A stretch of DNA of 64,000 bases from SAR86 cluster bacterium (GCA_023703535.1 CP097967.1:222001-286000); one strand, 5' to 3'; shown: positions 27,509 to 35,888, counted from the stretch's first letter. Notes: generated from the letters alone by a model not told the origin. A program made the numbers and translations.

Positions 27509-30168
27509 AATTATTTAAGCACTTAAAACTTATTTTTTCATTAATTCTTCTCGTTGCATGCGGCGGTGGAGGCGGCGGCGGAGGCGGCGGAAATTCTGGT
27601 GGCGGTAGTGAGCCTACTCCAGGACCGACTCCTGCACCTACCCCAGCTCCAGCACCTGAACGTTACAGTATTAGTGGAACAGTCTCTCTCGCTGCAGATG
27701 TCATAATTGATTCTGATGTTCCGAATAAAGCCTTTTCTTATCTCTCAAATAATTCTATCGCTGAAGCCCAACCAGCCTTTGATCCAGTTTCAGTTCTTGG
27801 TTATGCAGGACGTTTTACAGATAGTGAAGGAGACATTACAGATGACTCAATGGATGTATTTGTTCTTAATATTGAAAATAAACAAATTAATGTAACTCTC
27901 AGACAAGTAAATTCTGATTCTGATTTAGATCTATATGCATACTCCTCTGATGATCTTAGTAATCCACTTGTTTTTAGCACGGGATCAGGAAGTACAGAAC
28001 AAGTCTCAATAAATGGGAATGGTGTTTTTTATATTTCTATTACCGCTGATTTAAATCTAAACGGCAGTAAATACGCATTAATTGTAGAGGAGCAGGCTAG
28101 CACTTCAAGTTTTACCACTTCATCAGCAAGACAATCAAATAAAAATATGTCAGGTAAAAAATTTGATACTGGGGAATTCATAATTATGAAAAAAGATAAA
28201 TCTATTGAACCCTCTGCTGATGAGAAGGAATTATTAAAACAAGTTTTTGGAGTTGACTATAAATTTAATAGAGCAAGGCTAGTAATACCAAGTTATGAAA
28301 ATATTAAAAGATATAAACCTTTAAAAACAATAGAAGACTCAACTAGAGAGTTTGGTATTAGTCAAGGAGATATGCTAGAGGTACAAAAAATCAAAGCTAT
28401 CGAATATCTAAGAGAGCAACTACCAAATTACTTTATTGAATTTAATCACATTTATTATCCTGATGCTGATCCAATTCCATTTTCACCAGATCCTTTTTAT
28501 AACGATTATCAGTGGAATTTGCGACAAATTAAAACAAAAGAAGCTTTAGATTTAATTGGCCAAGACACTAAAGATGTTATTGTGGCTGTTTTAGACTCTG
28601 GAGCTCCTAGTAAAGATTCTCTTGCATGGATAAATTCAAGCTTTGTCGAAGACGGTTATGATTTTGTTAGAAGTACTGACTCATCATTTGATGGAGATGG
28701 TATTGATAATGACCCAACTGATCCTGATTTTTTGCCTGTAAATAGTAGTGGAAATGTTGAATATGGAAGTCATGGCTCTCATGTAGCAACAACAATTTCT
28801 GCTAAGAACGATGGCAATGAAATAAATGGACTTGCAGCTAAAACTTTACCTTTAAGGGTATGTGGCTCAGATCAAAGTGAAAATGGTGGTGGGTGTTCTG
28901 GTTATGACCAGCTTCAAGCATTTTATTATGTCCAGGGAAAAGAAAATGATTCAGGTGAAATATATGATGCTTCACAATATGGGGCTGTCTCTGTAATCAA
29001 TATGAGCCTTGGAGGTGGTGGTAGCAATGAGGTCATTTGTGAAGAAATTAAAAATCTCAAAGATAACGGTATTTATGTAGTAGCTTCTGCGGGAAATGAG
29101 GGAAATTCTGCAATAAGGTTCCCTGCCTCTTGTGAATTTGCCTTTTCTGTAGCCTCTACTAAAGCAGACCAAAGAAAGTCTTCTTTTTCCTCATATAACG
29201 ATTTTGTAGATATAGCAGCGCCTGGTGGCCAAACTTCAGAAGATTATGATGGAAACGATATTGGAGATGGAGTTATGGCATACAGCTTTAAAAATTCATC
29301 TCATAACGGCACTGACTATAAAGGACTTCAACTATATCAGGGTACCTCTATGGCAGCCCCTCATGTGTCAGGTTACTTTGCTCTTCTAAGATTTCTGGAT
29401 TCAGATTTAACATATGAAGAAATAAATCTTTTACTGAAATCTGAAAAATTGACTAATGATGTTGGTCCAGCTGGAAAAGACGAGTACTTTGGCTATGGTC
29501 TTATGGATTTAAATAAGGGGATATCCTTCTTAAGAGAGGGCGTTAACTATGACTTGCTAAGTTATGCTGAATTCTCACCAGCAAGAGTAAATTTAGGCTA
29601 CTCACTTAATGAAAGAATTTTTGAAATTAAAAAAAATGGCAATGGAAGTCTAAGTGTTTCTGATTTTTACATTGTCAGCTCAGGCGTGCCTGCAGAGCAA
29701 AAACTTTCAGTAGAGTCAGTCAGTGTGGATGAAAATGGATTTGGCCAATACAAAGCAACAATTGACAGAAATGGACTCTCTAATGGCAATACTATTTTAA
29801 GAATAGAATTTTTGTTTGATGATGGAAGAAAAGCTGAAATTCCTGTACTGATGCAAAATGGTGATCAAAAAATCAAGGCAACTGTTGATCAGTTATGGAT
29901 ATGTGCGGTAAATGACCAAAATCAAATCCAACCTTGTGATGTGATGCAAATGACTAACGGAACTGCTAATTATAGAGTCAGAGAATTGCCAAATGATACC
30001 TATACTGAAATTTTTGCCTGCACAACTCTTGAAGATAGATTATCTTTTAACGATCAAGGCATATGTGGATTAGCTGAACTTGAAGGCCAATATTTAAACA
30101 ACATTGTCATTAATGGCTCAAATGTTAATGACATTAATTTTAATATAAATCCTAACCTCTCTTTTTAA
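27505..30168 (+). CDS. S8 subtilisin-like serine protease lipoprotein
   Basis: An 887-residue predicted secreted protease. A lipoprotein signal ends in LLVAC (Cys19), followed by ten glycines and a Pro/Thr/Ala linker to about residue 52. A PPC-like beta domain (about 95-200, DVFVLNIENKQINVTL, DSDLDLYAY) precedes an inhibitor-like segment (about 215-330). The S8 catalytic domain has Asp364 (VAVLDSGAP), His423 (SHGSHVATTI) and Ser615 (QGTSMAAPHVSG); the oxyanion Asn is in ASAGNEGNS. A C-terminal beta-rich region of about 220 residues has Cys pairs. The ATG overlaps the rocD stop and the gtrA start shares one base, so it belongs to a four-gene run. Likely surface- or periplasm-anchored peptide scavenging. 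Confidence 0.88.
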   Translation: MKLFKHLKLIFSLILLVACGGGGGGGGGGNSGGGSEPTPGPTPAPTPAPAPERYSISGTVSLAADVIIDSDVPNKAFSYLSNNSIAEAQPAFDPVSVLGYAGRFTDSEGDITDDSMDVFVLNIENKQINVTLRQVNSDSDLDLYAYSSDDLSNPLVFSTGSGSTEQVSINGNGVFYISITADLNLNGSKYALIVEEQASTSSFTTSSARQSNKNMSGKKFDTGEFIIMKKDKSIEPSADEKELLKQVFGVDYKFNRARLVIPSYENIKRYKPLKTIEDSTREFGISQGDMLEVQKIKAIEYLREQLPNYFIEFNHIYYPDADPIPFSPDPFYNDYQWNLRQIKTKEALDLIGQDTKDVIVAVLDSGAPSKDSLAWINSSFVEDGYDFVRSTDSSFDGDGIDNDPTDPDFLPVNSSGNVEYGSHGSHVATTISAKNDGNEINGLAAKTLPLRVCGSDQSENGGGCSGYDQLQAFYYVQGKENDSGEIYDASQYGAVSVINMSLGGGGSNEVICEEIKNLKDNGIYVVASAGNEGNSAIRFPASCEFAFSVASTKADQRKSSFSSYNDFVDIAAPGGQTSEDYDGNDIGDGVMAYSFKNSSHNGTDYKGLQLYQGTSMAAPHVSGYFALLRFLDSDLTYEEINLLLKSEKLTNDVGPAGKDEYFGYGLMDLNKGISFLREGVNYDLLSYAEFSPARVNLGYSLNERIFEIKKNGNGSLSVSDFYIVSSGVPAEQKLSVESVSVDENGFGQYKATIDRNGLSNGNTILRIEFLFDDGRKAEIPVLMQNGDQKIKATVDQLWICAVNDQNQIQPCDVMQMTNGTANYRVRELPNDTYTEIFACTTLEDRLSFNDQGICGLAELEGQYLNNIVINGSNVNDINFNINPNLSF

Positions 30169-30551
30169 TGTTCCTAAAAATATTTAAGTATGGGGGTACA
30201 AATGGTGTTGCCTTCATAGCAGATACAGCACTTCTTTTAACACTTGACTATTTATTAAATGTTAGACGTGAATATATCGCTTTTGTGTGTTACCTATGTG
30301 GTTCATTGGTAAGTTATGTTTTGGCAAAAAGATTCGTATTTGAAAGTGGTTGGCTCAAAGAAAAACCAAGATTTGAATTCGTCGCTTATCTCTTTGGCGG
30401 CTTAATCGGAGCAATTATTACCGCATTTATATTTGCCCTTATGGCTTCGTTAGGATTTAATAACATTCTTTTTCAAAAAGTTGTATCAGGAGTAATAAGC
30501 TTCTTTACAGTTTTTGTATATAGAAACTATATAGTTTTCAGAAAAAAATGA
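30168..30551 (+). CDS. GtrA family membrane protein
   Basis: A 127-residue protein with four membrane segments of the GtrA family, small proteins thought to help move polyprenyl-linked sugars across the inner membrane. Family features are the N-terminal FKYGGTNGVAFIADTALLL, YVLAKRFVFES after helix 2, and the C-terminal FVYRNYIVFRKK. It has no glycosyltransferase neighbour in its own operon; a separate GtrA domain is fused to a glycosyltransferase at 33737-34810. It shares one base with the protease gene and overlaps the FAD-oxidase start by 4 bases. Confidence 0.85.
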   Translation: MFLKIFKYGGTNGVAFIADTALLLTLDYLLNVRREYIAFVCYLCGSLVSYVLAKRFVFESGWLKEKPRFEFVAYLFGGLIGAIITAFIFALMASLGFNNILFQKVVSGVISFFTVFVYRNYIVFRKK

Positions 30552-31849
30552 ACAAACAACAACTACTACTTCAAGAACGCTTTAGTGAAAAAATTAAGTT
30601 TTCCGAAGAATATTTAAATAAATATGGAAGGGACTGGTATCAGGGATTGACACCATCGCCTATAGCAATTTTTTTCCCAGAAAATGAAGAGGATGTAACA
30701 GACATTATTGATTTCGCCTCCAAAAATAAATTAAAAATCGTTATTTCAGGAGGGAGAACAGGTTTAAATGGTGGGGCTACAGCAACTGATGGTGAAATAG
30801 TATTAAGTACTGAAAAACTTAACAAAATCCAATGGAATGAAGAAAATAATGAAATTATTTGCGAGCCAGGAGTAATAACAGATAATGCAAAAAAATTTGT
30901 AGAAGAAAAAGGTAGATTTCTACCAATCGAATTTTCTTCAACTTCATCTAGCTCGATTGGAGGGAATGTTGCTACAAATGCTGCAGGTGCAAAATTTATA
31001 AAATATGGTTCAACCAAAGATCATGTAACAGGTATTAATGTAATTCTGCCTTCAGGTAAAAAAATACAACTTTCAAAAAGATCTCTTAAAGATGCAACAG
31101 GGCCAAATTTAATGGAGATATTTTACGGCTCTGAGGGAGTATTAGGTTTAATAACCTTAATTACCCTTAAAACTTATCCAATAATGGAATTTAAAGAAAC
31201 AGTTTTAATAAAAGCAAATAACCTCAACACTGTGCAATCAAAATTAATTAATGAGAAGAATGAGTTAATTTCCTCTTTAGAATTTTGGGATAAGAATTGC
31301 CATGCGTTAACGAAGGAGGAGATTGACTCAGATTATGTAATTTTGTTGGAACTCGTTTCTCAAGAAAAAAAAGAAATTGAAAACTTTTTAGAAAATATTT
31401 CTGAAAAATTTGGAGATTCGGTAAGTCTTCTTAACTCTAAACAAGCGTCAAAGATGTGGAGTGCAAGAGAAAATATACCTGTTCTATTATCAGACATGAA
31501 TGCTTATAAGTTAGATATCTGTGTTCCCATTAAATCACTTCAGAAGTATTTAGAAGATATAAATGCTTTAAATCTAGGAGTGAAAATCTTTGCTTTTGGT
31601 CATTTAGGTGATGGCAATGTCCATCTAAATTTAGTTGGCGATAAAAAAATTAATGAGAGTAAAAATAAGATTTATGAGGTTACAAAGATACACTCTGGAT
31701 CTCCCAGCGCAGAACATGGTATTGGTCAGAGAAAAAAATACATTTGGACAACTTTTTCTGATTATTCTGACAAACATGAATTGCTTAAAACCCTTAAAAA
31801 ATCAATAGATCCAGAGAATATAATGGGGCCTAAAGTTTTTTTTGATTAA
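30548..31849 (+). CDS. FAD-binding oxidase (GlcD / D-2-hydroxyacid dehydrogenase type)
   Basis: A 433-residue flavoenzyme of the FAD_binding_4 plus FAD-oxidase_C architecture, as in glycolate oxidase GlcD, D-lactate dehydrogenase and D-2-hydroxyglutarate dehydrogenase. FAD-binding elements are ISGGRTGLNGGATATDGE (about 74-91) and SSSIGGNVATNAAGAKFIKYG (about 133-153). The C-terminal domain contains FAFGHLGDGNVHLNLVGD and the terminal SAEHGIGQRKK, both typical of the family's metal and substrate region. The exact 2-hydroxyacid is not readable. It is last in the rocD-protease-gtrA-oxidase run, with an ATGA overlap to gtrA. Confidence 0.88.
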   Translation: MNKQQLLLQERFSEKIKFSEEYLNKYGRDWYQGLTPSPIAIFFPENEEDVTDIIDFASKNKLKIVISGGRTGLNGGATATDGEIVLSTEKLNKIQWNEENNEIICEPGVITDNAKKFVEEKGRFLPIEFSSTSSSSIGGNVATNAAGAKFIKYGSTKDHVTGINVILPSGKKIQLSKRSLKDATGPNLMEIFYGSEGVLGLITLITLKTYPIMEFKETVLIKANNLNTVQSKLINEKNELISSLEFWDKNCHALTKEEIDSDYVILLELVSQEKKEIENFLENISEKFGDSVSLLNSKQASKMWSARENIPVLLSDMNAYKLDICVPIKSLQKYLEDINALNLGVKIFAFGHLGDGNVHLNLVGDKKINESKNKIYEVTKIHSGSPSAEHGIGQRKKYIWTTFSDYSDKHELLKTLKKSIDPENIMGPKVFFD

Positions 31850-31939
31850 TAGAATTCGTACAAACCAACTATAAATAAGGGTTTTAAGACTTTTCTTACT
31901 TCATAATAGTTATTTATATCTCTCCATACCCCTATTAAT

Positions 31940-32011
31940 TGAAATAGTTCATCAATTTAAATTAATTTGTCAAAAGTGCCGTATTTTGTACCATATCCTT
32001 GAACTATTTCA
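31940..32011 (+). promoter_or_regulatory. Inverted repeat in the leader of the small membrane protein gene
   Basis: TGAAATAGTTCA at 31940-31951 is the exact reverse complement of TGAACTATTTCA at 32000-32011, a 12-base perfect stem with a 48-base loop. The second arm ends one base before the GGGGG ribosome-binding stretch (32013-32017) of the following gene. This is the largest gene-free stretch in the window (31850-32021, 172 bases); apart from this repeat it is AT-rich and I see no convincing -35/-10 pair in it. A 5' UTR fold or operator are both possible. Confidence 0.55.
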
Positions 32012-32021
32012 TGGGGGAATT

Positions 32022-32249
32022 ATGGATAGTGTTATGAAAACAGTAAGAGACTTTATTACAGGTCTCACTGGTGTTTTAGCAAGTGTAATCGGTCTTGGGA
32101 TCGTTGCAGCAATCGTCTTTGGTGGCGAAGTTTATTTCTTCGGAAATGTAATTGATACCATTATGGGTTACGTCGTTATGTTAGGTGATAATGGATTAGC
32201 TGGTCTAATCGTATTACTTATCGTAATGGGTGTGCTAAACATTAAATAA
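32022..32249 (+). CDS. Small membrane protein, first of a tandem paralog pair
   Basis: A 75-residue protein of no recognised family, with two likely membrane helices (about residues 11-33 and 53-73). I chose ATG 32022 because GGGGGAA at 32013-32019 forms a strong ribosome-binding site; the frame continues upstream to 31986 but would add an unlikely MYHILELFHGGI prefix that overlaps the leader repeat. It shares the pattern DF-x3-LT-x-VL...FG-x-E-x2-F-x-G-x-V...GLAGL with the gene at 32291, so the two arose by duplication. A 9-bp hairpin follows the stop. Confidence 0.7.
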   Translation: MDSVMKTVRDFITGLTGVLASVIGLGIVAAIVFGGEVYFFGNVIDTIMGYVVMLGDNGLAGLIVLLIVMGVLNIK

Positions 32250-32258
32250 CGATAGTTT

Positions 32259-32280
32259 GCATGGGGGGTAACCCCCATGC
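32259..32280 (+). terminator. Perfect 9-bp hairpin with GTAA loop between the two small membrane protein genes
   Basis: GCATGGGGG (32259-32267), GTAA (32268-32271) and CCCCCATGC (32272-32280) form a perfect, GC-rich stem capped by a GNRA-type tetraloop. It lies 9 bases after the first stop and 10 bases before the second ATG. Only a weak T run (tcttt) follows, so it may be a partial terminator or an mRNA 3'-end stabiliser, making the upstream gene more abundant than the downstream one. Confidence 0.55.
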
Positions 32281-32290
32281 TCTTTAAGGT

Positions 32291-32524
32291 ATGAAATTTT
32301 TCGATTTCAATTTCAAAAAAATAAAAGATTTTCTAAACTCTTTAACTGAAGTTTTGCTGGTTCTGGTTTCAGCTTCTTTATTGTTAGGCATTATTTTTGG
32401 TCCGGAAACTGCATTTGTTGGTCAGGTTTACACAAATTTTGTTGCAATTTTAGATATGATTGGACAGCAAGGATTGATAGCTTTAGTTTCTCTAATAATA
32501 ATCTTTAGTATTCTTAAAAAATAG
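32291..32524 (+). CDS. Small membrane protein, second of a tandem paralog pair
   Basis: A 77-residue protein with a basic, aromatic N-terminus (MKFFDFNFKKIKDF) and two likely membrane helices (about 18-38 and 58-75). It aligns along its length with the preceding 75-residue protein: KDFLNSLTEVL, IIFGPETAFVGQVY and GQQGLIALVSLI match RDFITGLTGVL, IVFGGEVYFFGNVI and GDNGLAGLIVLL. Its ribosome-binding site is poor (AAGG one base from the ATG), unlike the first copy, and it follows a hairpin, so lower expression is expected. No known family is recognised. It is convergent with tRNA-Met 9 bases away. Confidence 0.68.
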   Translation: MKFFDFNFKKIKDFLNSLTEVLLVLVSASLLLGIIFGPETAFVGQVYTNFVAILDMIGQQGLIALVSLIIIFSILKK

Positions 32525-32533
32525 CCTATAGAT

Positions 32534-32610
32534 TGGTGGCTATGCTTGGACTTGAACCAAGGACCTCAGCATTATGAATGCTGCGCTCTAACCAGCTGAG
32601 CTACATAGCC
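32534..32610 (-). tRNA. tRNA-Met(CAT), elongator
   Basis: A 77-base tRNA read on the minus strand with encoded CCA. Acceptor arms GGCTATG and CATAGCC pair perfectly. The D-arm is GCTC-AGCTGGTTA-GAGC, the anticodon stem-loop CAGCA-TTCATAA-TGCTG gives CAT, and the T arm is CTTGG-TTCAAGT-CCAAG. The G1-C72 pair and lack of the three G-C anticodon-stem pairs exclude an initiator. The body resembles E. coli metT rather than ileX, so Met is preferred over a lysidine-modified Ile tRNA. It starts 23 bases after the upstream stop and probably rides on that transcript. Confidence 0.93.
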
Positions 32611-32633
32611 AAGATTCTGATAATAATAAGTTT

Positions 32634-33740
32634 TTATTTAGAGTCAATCCTTTCCCGAAGATTTAAAGAATTCAAAGAGAATGCATAAATTGCAGGCACT
32701 AAAATAGCTAAATAGACTCTTGAATCAACCTTTGGAAAAATAATAAATTTTATAATAATTGCTACTGACAGGCTTAAGGCAATGAGATTAATCCATTGAG
32801 ATTTTTTTTCTAATACAAAATAAGCACTCATGAAAATAATTATAAAAGTAAGCGAGAACCAAACTATATAATTAATGTCATTAAGAACCCACAAAGTATT
32901 TCCGATTAAAATTTCAAAATACTTATTTAAATCAAACGATGGATCAAAAAGATTTAAATTGCTTTGTGTGCTGACAAGACTTGTATAAAAATGACTCCAC
33001 CAACCATTGTGAGAAATGCTTGCTGAAATCAAAAAGTATATTGATAAAAAAATAATAGAGTTAAATATTGGCATTCGAAAATCTTTATTTATTAGTGGTA
33101 ATAATCCTGCAAGGCCAGCTGCAACAATCATGTCAGGTCTAAATGAAAGTGTTAATGCCATCAAAAGATAAGAGGTATAAAGTTTATTCTTCACTAAAAA
33201 CATAACTGAAATTAAAAACAGTAATGCAGTGATTGCATCAGGAGTCATAAGTTTTGCGAGAAATAAAAATTGAGAAAAGAAAACCAATGGAATCCATATG
33301 AATTGCAGGAAGTTTTTTTGAAAAAAGAAAGTTATAAAAAATAATAACGTCATAATTAATGTAGAAAAAATAGAAATATATTTCATGGATTGATATTCAT
33401 TCAATCCAGTAAATAACTTCACTACTTTAATTAGAGCAATATAGCCCGGCTTTAGTGCATACATTGGCATCATAGACTTAAGATTTCCTGGGCTATCAAA
33501 CTGATCTTGTCTATATTTTCCAGTACAACAAAGTGTTTGAAAAAGACCAGGATCAACTTCGTTTTTTAAGGTTTTATATGTGTATTCGTGAGCTTCATCA
33601 GTAGATTTGCCTTCATCAAGCTGAACTGCCATGGTGTAGGCTATTGCATCCCAATTATAAAAGTTTCCTGTATTAGCTTTTTGATAAAAAAAACTCAAAA
33701 TTATAAGTAAGAATGTAATATTTAGAGCTCTTAATATCAT
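32634..33740 (-). CDS. Polytopic membrane protein, possible GT-C type glycosyltransferase
   Basis: A 368-residue protein with about ten membrane helices. After the first helix comes a periplasmic-side stretch with an acidic residue in NWDAIAYTMAV, reminiscent of the first-loop Asp/Glu of GT-C (GT39/ArnT-like) enzymes that use polyprenyl-phosphate sugars. A Cys-Cys pair (TLCCTGKY) and an FRPDM motif in a loop are also visible. I do not recognise a named family with certainty. It overlaps the upstream polyprenyl-phosphate glycosyltransferase by 4 bases, so transfer of the sugar made by that enzyme is a reasonable inference. Confidence 0.6.
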   Translation of the reverse strand: MILRALNITFLLIILSFFYQKANTGNFYNWDAIAYTMAVQLDEGKSTDEAHEYTYKTLKNEVDPGLFQTLCCTGKYRQDQFDSPGNLKSMMPMYALKPGYIALIKVVKLFTGLNEYQSMKYISIFSTLIMTLLFFITFFFQKNFLQFIWIPLVFFSQFLFLAKLMTPDAITALLFLISVMFLVKNKLYTSYLLMALTLSFRPDMIVAAGLAGLLPLINKDFRMPIFNSIIFLSIYFLISASISHNGWWSHFYTSLVSTQSNLNLFDPSFDLNKYFEILIGNTLWVLNDINYIVWFSLTFIIIFMSAYFVLEKKSQWINLIALSLSVAIIIKFIIFPKVDSRVYLAILVPAIYAFSLNSLNLRERIDSK

Positions 33741-34810
33741 TTTTTAAAGACCAAATTTACACTAAGAAAGTAATTCAATATTAATCCTGCCAATATTCCA
33801 AATAAAGCAGATGCAATTACAGAAAATTCACTCAGATAAAATTGCGACGCAACACCAATATTTGCAAGTATAGAAAAGGAATTAGCAAAACAATATTTAA
33901 TCAATCCCTTCATTCGTTCTTTGAATAATCTATGAATATTATGGAAGGTTAGGTAGTTATTGAGGAAGTAGTTAGAGCACATGGCGAGTAATGTGCTTAA
34001 TGTATTTGCTACGATAAAACCTATACTTTGTGTCAAAAGAATTTTGAGCATTATTAAATGGACTAATACTCCCAAAGTGCCTACAAAAGCAAATACTACA
34101 AAGTTTGCTGGAATAAGCCCTCTAGATATATTCTCAAATATCTGTCCAACTAAATTAAATACTGTTGAAATATTAAGCTTGCTTTCACCAGCTATTCTAC
34201 TTCTAAAATCTATTCCAACTTCTTTCACCCTCAATTGTTTATTTAGCATCAGAAGATCAAACAGAATTTTAAAACCATCTTTATATAGTTTCTCTTGCAG
34301 TTCGCCAAACTTTTGATTCGTTATTATAAAAAAACCAGATAGAGGGTCCGTAACTTTTTTACTTAAAAAGAAATTTGTAATTTTTATCCCTAGATTACTT
34401 AATGTATTTCTGGCAGTTGATAATCCATGTGTTTCACTTTTATTCAAGAATCTTGAACCAATTACAATATCTACTTCATTATTCTCAAAGGCTTTAACGA
34501 AAAGCTCCAAATTTTTAGGGTCGTGCTGTCCATCACCATCAATCACACAAATATGTTTTTTTGTAGATAATGCGTAACCCTCTACAACTGCTGAAGAAAG
34601 CCCTTTTTTCCAAGTTCTTTTGATACAGGAAACTCTGCTATTGGATGTTGTATATTTTTTTACTGTATCAGCAGTTCCATCTGGGCTATTATCATCAACA
34701 ACAATAATCTCATAATCACAATTTTTCAGATTATTTTCTATTTCATTGATGACCCTAAGAATATTTTGCGATTCATTGAAAGTCGGGATTATTACACTAA
34801 CTTCAAACAT
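33737..34810 (-). CDS. Dolichyl/polyprenyl-phosphate sugar synthase fused to GtrA domain
   Basis: A 357-residue two-domain protein. The N-terminal GT2 domain (about 1-225) is of the Dpm1 type: VSVIIPTFNESQNI, IIVVDDNSPDGTAD and the metal-binding CVIDGDGQHDP. It should transfer a nucleotide-activated sugar to polyprenyl phosphate at the cytoplasmic face. The C-terminal GtrA domain (about 230-357) has four membrane helices and ends LNYFLSVNLVFKK, as expected for flipping or anchoring. The start overlaps ychF by 8 bases, and the downstream membrane protein starts inside its 3' end. The sugar is unknown; mannose or glucose are candidates. Confidence 0.85.
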   Translation of the reverse strand: MFEVSVIIPTFNESQNILRVINEIENNLKNCDYEIIVVDDNSPDGTADTVKKYTTSNSRVSCIKRTWKKGLSSAVVEGYALSTKKHICVIDGDGQHDPKNLELFVKAFENNEVDIVIGSRFLNKSETHGLSTARNTLSNLGIKITNFFLSKKVTDPLSGFFIITNQKFGELQEKLYKDGFKILFDLLMLNKQLRVKEVGIDFRSRIAGESKLNISTVFNLVGQIFENISRGLIPANFVVFAFVGTLGVLVHLIMLKILLTQSIGFIVANTLSTLLAMCSNYFLNNYLTFHNIHRLFKERMKGLIKYCFANSFSILANIGVASQFYLSEFSVIASALFGILAGLILNYFLSVNLVFKK

Positions 34811-35888
34811 TAAATTTAAACTCGATTACATCTCCATCTTGAACGAGATATTCTTTTCCTTCAATCTTTAGTTTTCCTTTATCTCTTGCTGTTTGTTGAC
34901 CACCACATTCAATATAGTCAGAGAATCCTATTACCTCTGCTTTAATAAATCCTTTTTCAAAATCACTATGAATTTTACCTGCTGCATGGGGTGCTTTTGA
35001 ACCTCTTTTAATTGACCAGGCCCTCACTTCTTTTGGTCCTGCTGTGAAATAAGAAAAAAGATTTAATAGCTCAAAACCTTTTTTTATTATTACATCGAGT
35101 GTTGGCTCTTTTAAGCCAAGCATATCAAGATATTCAAGCCTTTCTTTTCCATCGAGATCTATTAATTCTGCCTCAGCCTTTGCATACACTTTTATAAGCT
35201 CTTTATTAGTTTTTTTAGCATGTTCTTCGAGTTCAGAAATATAGAGATTTTTTTCATCATCCTCATGCAGGTTTGCAATATAAAAAAAAGATTTTGACAC
35301 AATGAGTTGCAAGTTTTTTAAAAAGTCCTCATCACTGTTAGAGCTTAAATCAGCATTAAAACCTTTATCAGATAATTCTTTTTTAATTTTTTCCAAATAT
35401 TCATATTCATCTTCGAGAGCCTTATCTCCATTTCTTAATTGTTTTCCCACTTTTTCAATTCTTTTTTCAACTATTTCAAGATCACTGAGAACTAACTCAG
35501 TCTCGATAGTTTCTAAATCGTCAATAGGAGAAATTTTACCCTCTACATGAATAACATTGGTATCTTCAAAACAACGCACTACATGTGCAAAACATTGTGT
35601 TTCTCGAACATGGGATAGAAATTTATTTCCAAGCCCCTCCCCAGAGTGTGCACCTTTTACGAGACCAGCAATATCTACAAATTCCATGTAAGACGGAACT
35701 ACTTTTTCAGGATTATTAATTTCAGCAAGCCTATCTAGTCTTGAGTCAGGTATATTTACCCTTGCAATATTTGGTTCAATAGTACAAAAAGGGAAATTTT
35801 CCGCTTGAATTTTTTGGGACGTTAAGGCGTTAAAAAGAGTAGATTTACCAACATTAGGCAAACCCACAATTCCACATTTAATGCTCAT
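34803..35888 (-). CDS. ychF: Redox-regulated ATPase YchF (Obg family)
   Basis: Obg-related P-loop NTPase that prefers ATP and binds ribosomes. It has 361 residues, the usual 363 or so. The G1 motif is GLPNVGKSTLFNALTS, G3 is VDIAGLVKGAHSGEGLGNKF and the adenine-specific region is KVYAKAEAE. A coiled-coil insertion (about 130-200) and the C-terminal TGS domain with IHSDFEKGFIKAEVI and DGDVIEFKFNV are present. It is immediately downstream of pth (11-base overlap), the conserved prs-rplY-pth-ychF order. Confidence 0.96.
   Translation of the reverse strand: MSIKCGIVGLPNVGKSTLFNALTSQKIQAENFPFCTIEPNIARVNIPDSRLDRLAEINNPEKVVPSYMEFVDIAGLVKGAHSGEGLGNKFLSHVRETQCFAHVVRCFEDTNVIHVEGKISPIDDLETIETELVLSDLEIVEKRIEKVGKQLRNGDKALEDEYEYLEKIKKELSDKGFNADLSSNSDEDFLKNLQLIVSKSFFYIANLHEDDEKNLYISELEEHAKKTNKELIKVYAKAEAELIDLDGKERLEYLDMLGLKEPTLDVIIKKGFELLNLFSYFTAGPKEVRAWSIKRGSKAPHAAGKIHSDFEKGFIKAEVIGFSDYIECGGQQTARDKGKLKIEGKEYLVQDGDVIEFKFNV

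Noticed and set aside
31986-32021. Upstream start for the first small membrane protein
   Set aside because: It would place the strong GGGGG ribosome-binding stretch inside the gene and adds residues with no match in the paralog.
32521-32540. ATAGCC/GGCTAT inverted repeat as a terminator
   Set aside because: The second arm is simply the tRNA-Met acceptor stem; the match is short and has no T tract.
32534-32610. tRNA-Ile(CAT) instead of tRNA-Met
   Set aside because: The acceptor and D-arm sequence resembles elongator tRNA-Met, though lysidine modification cannot be seen in DNA.
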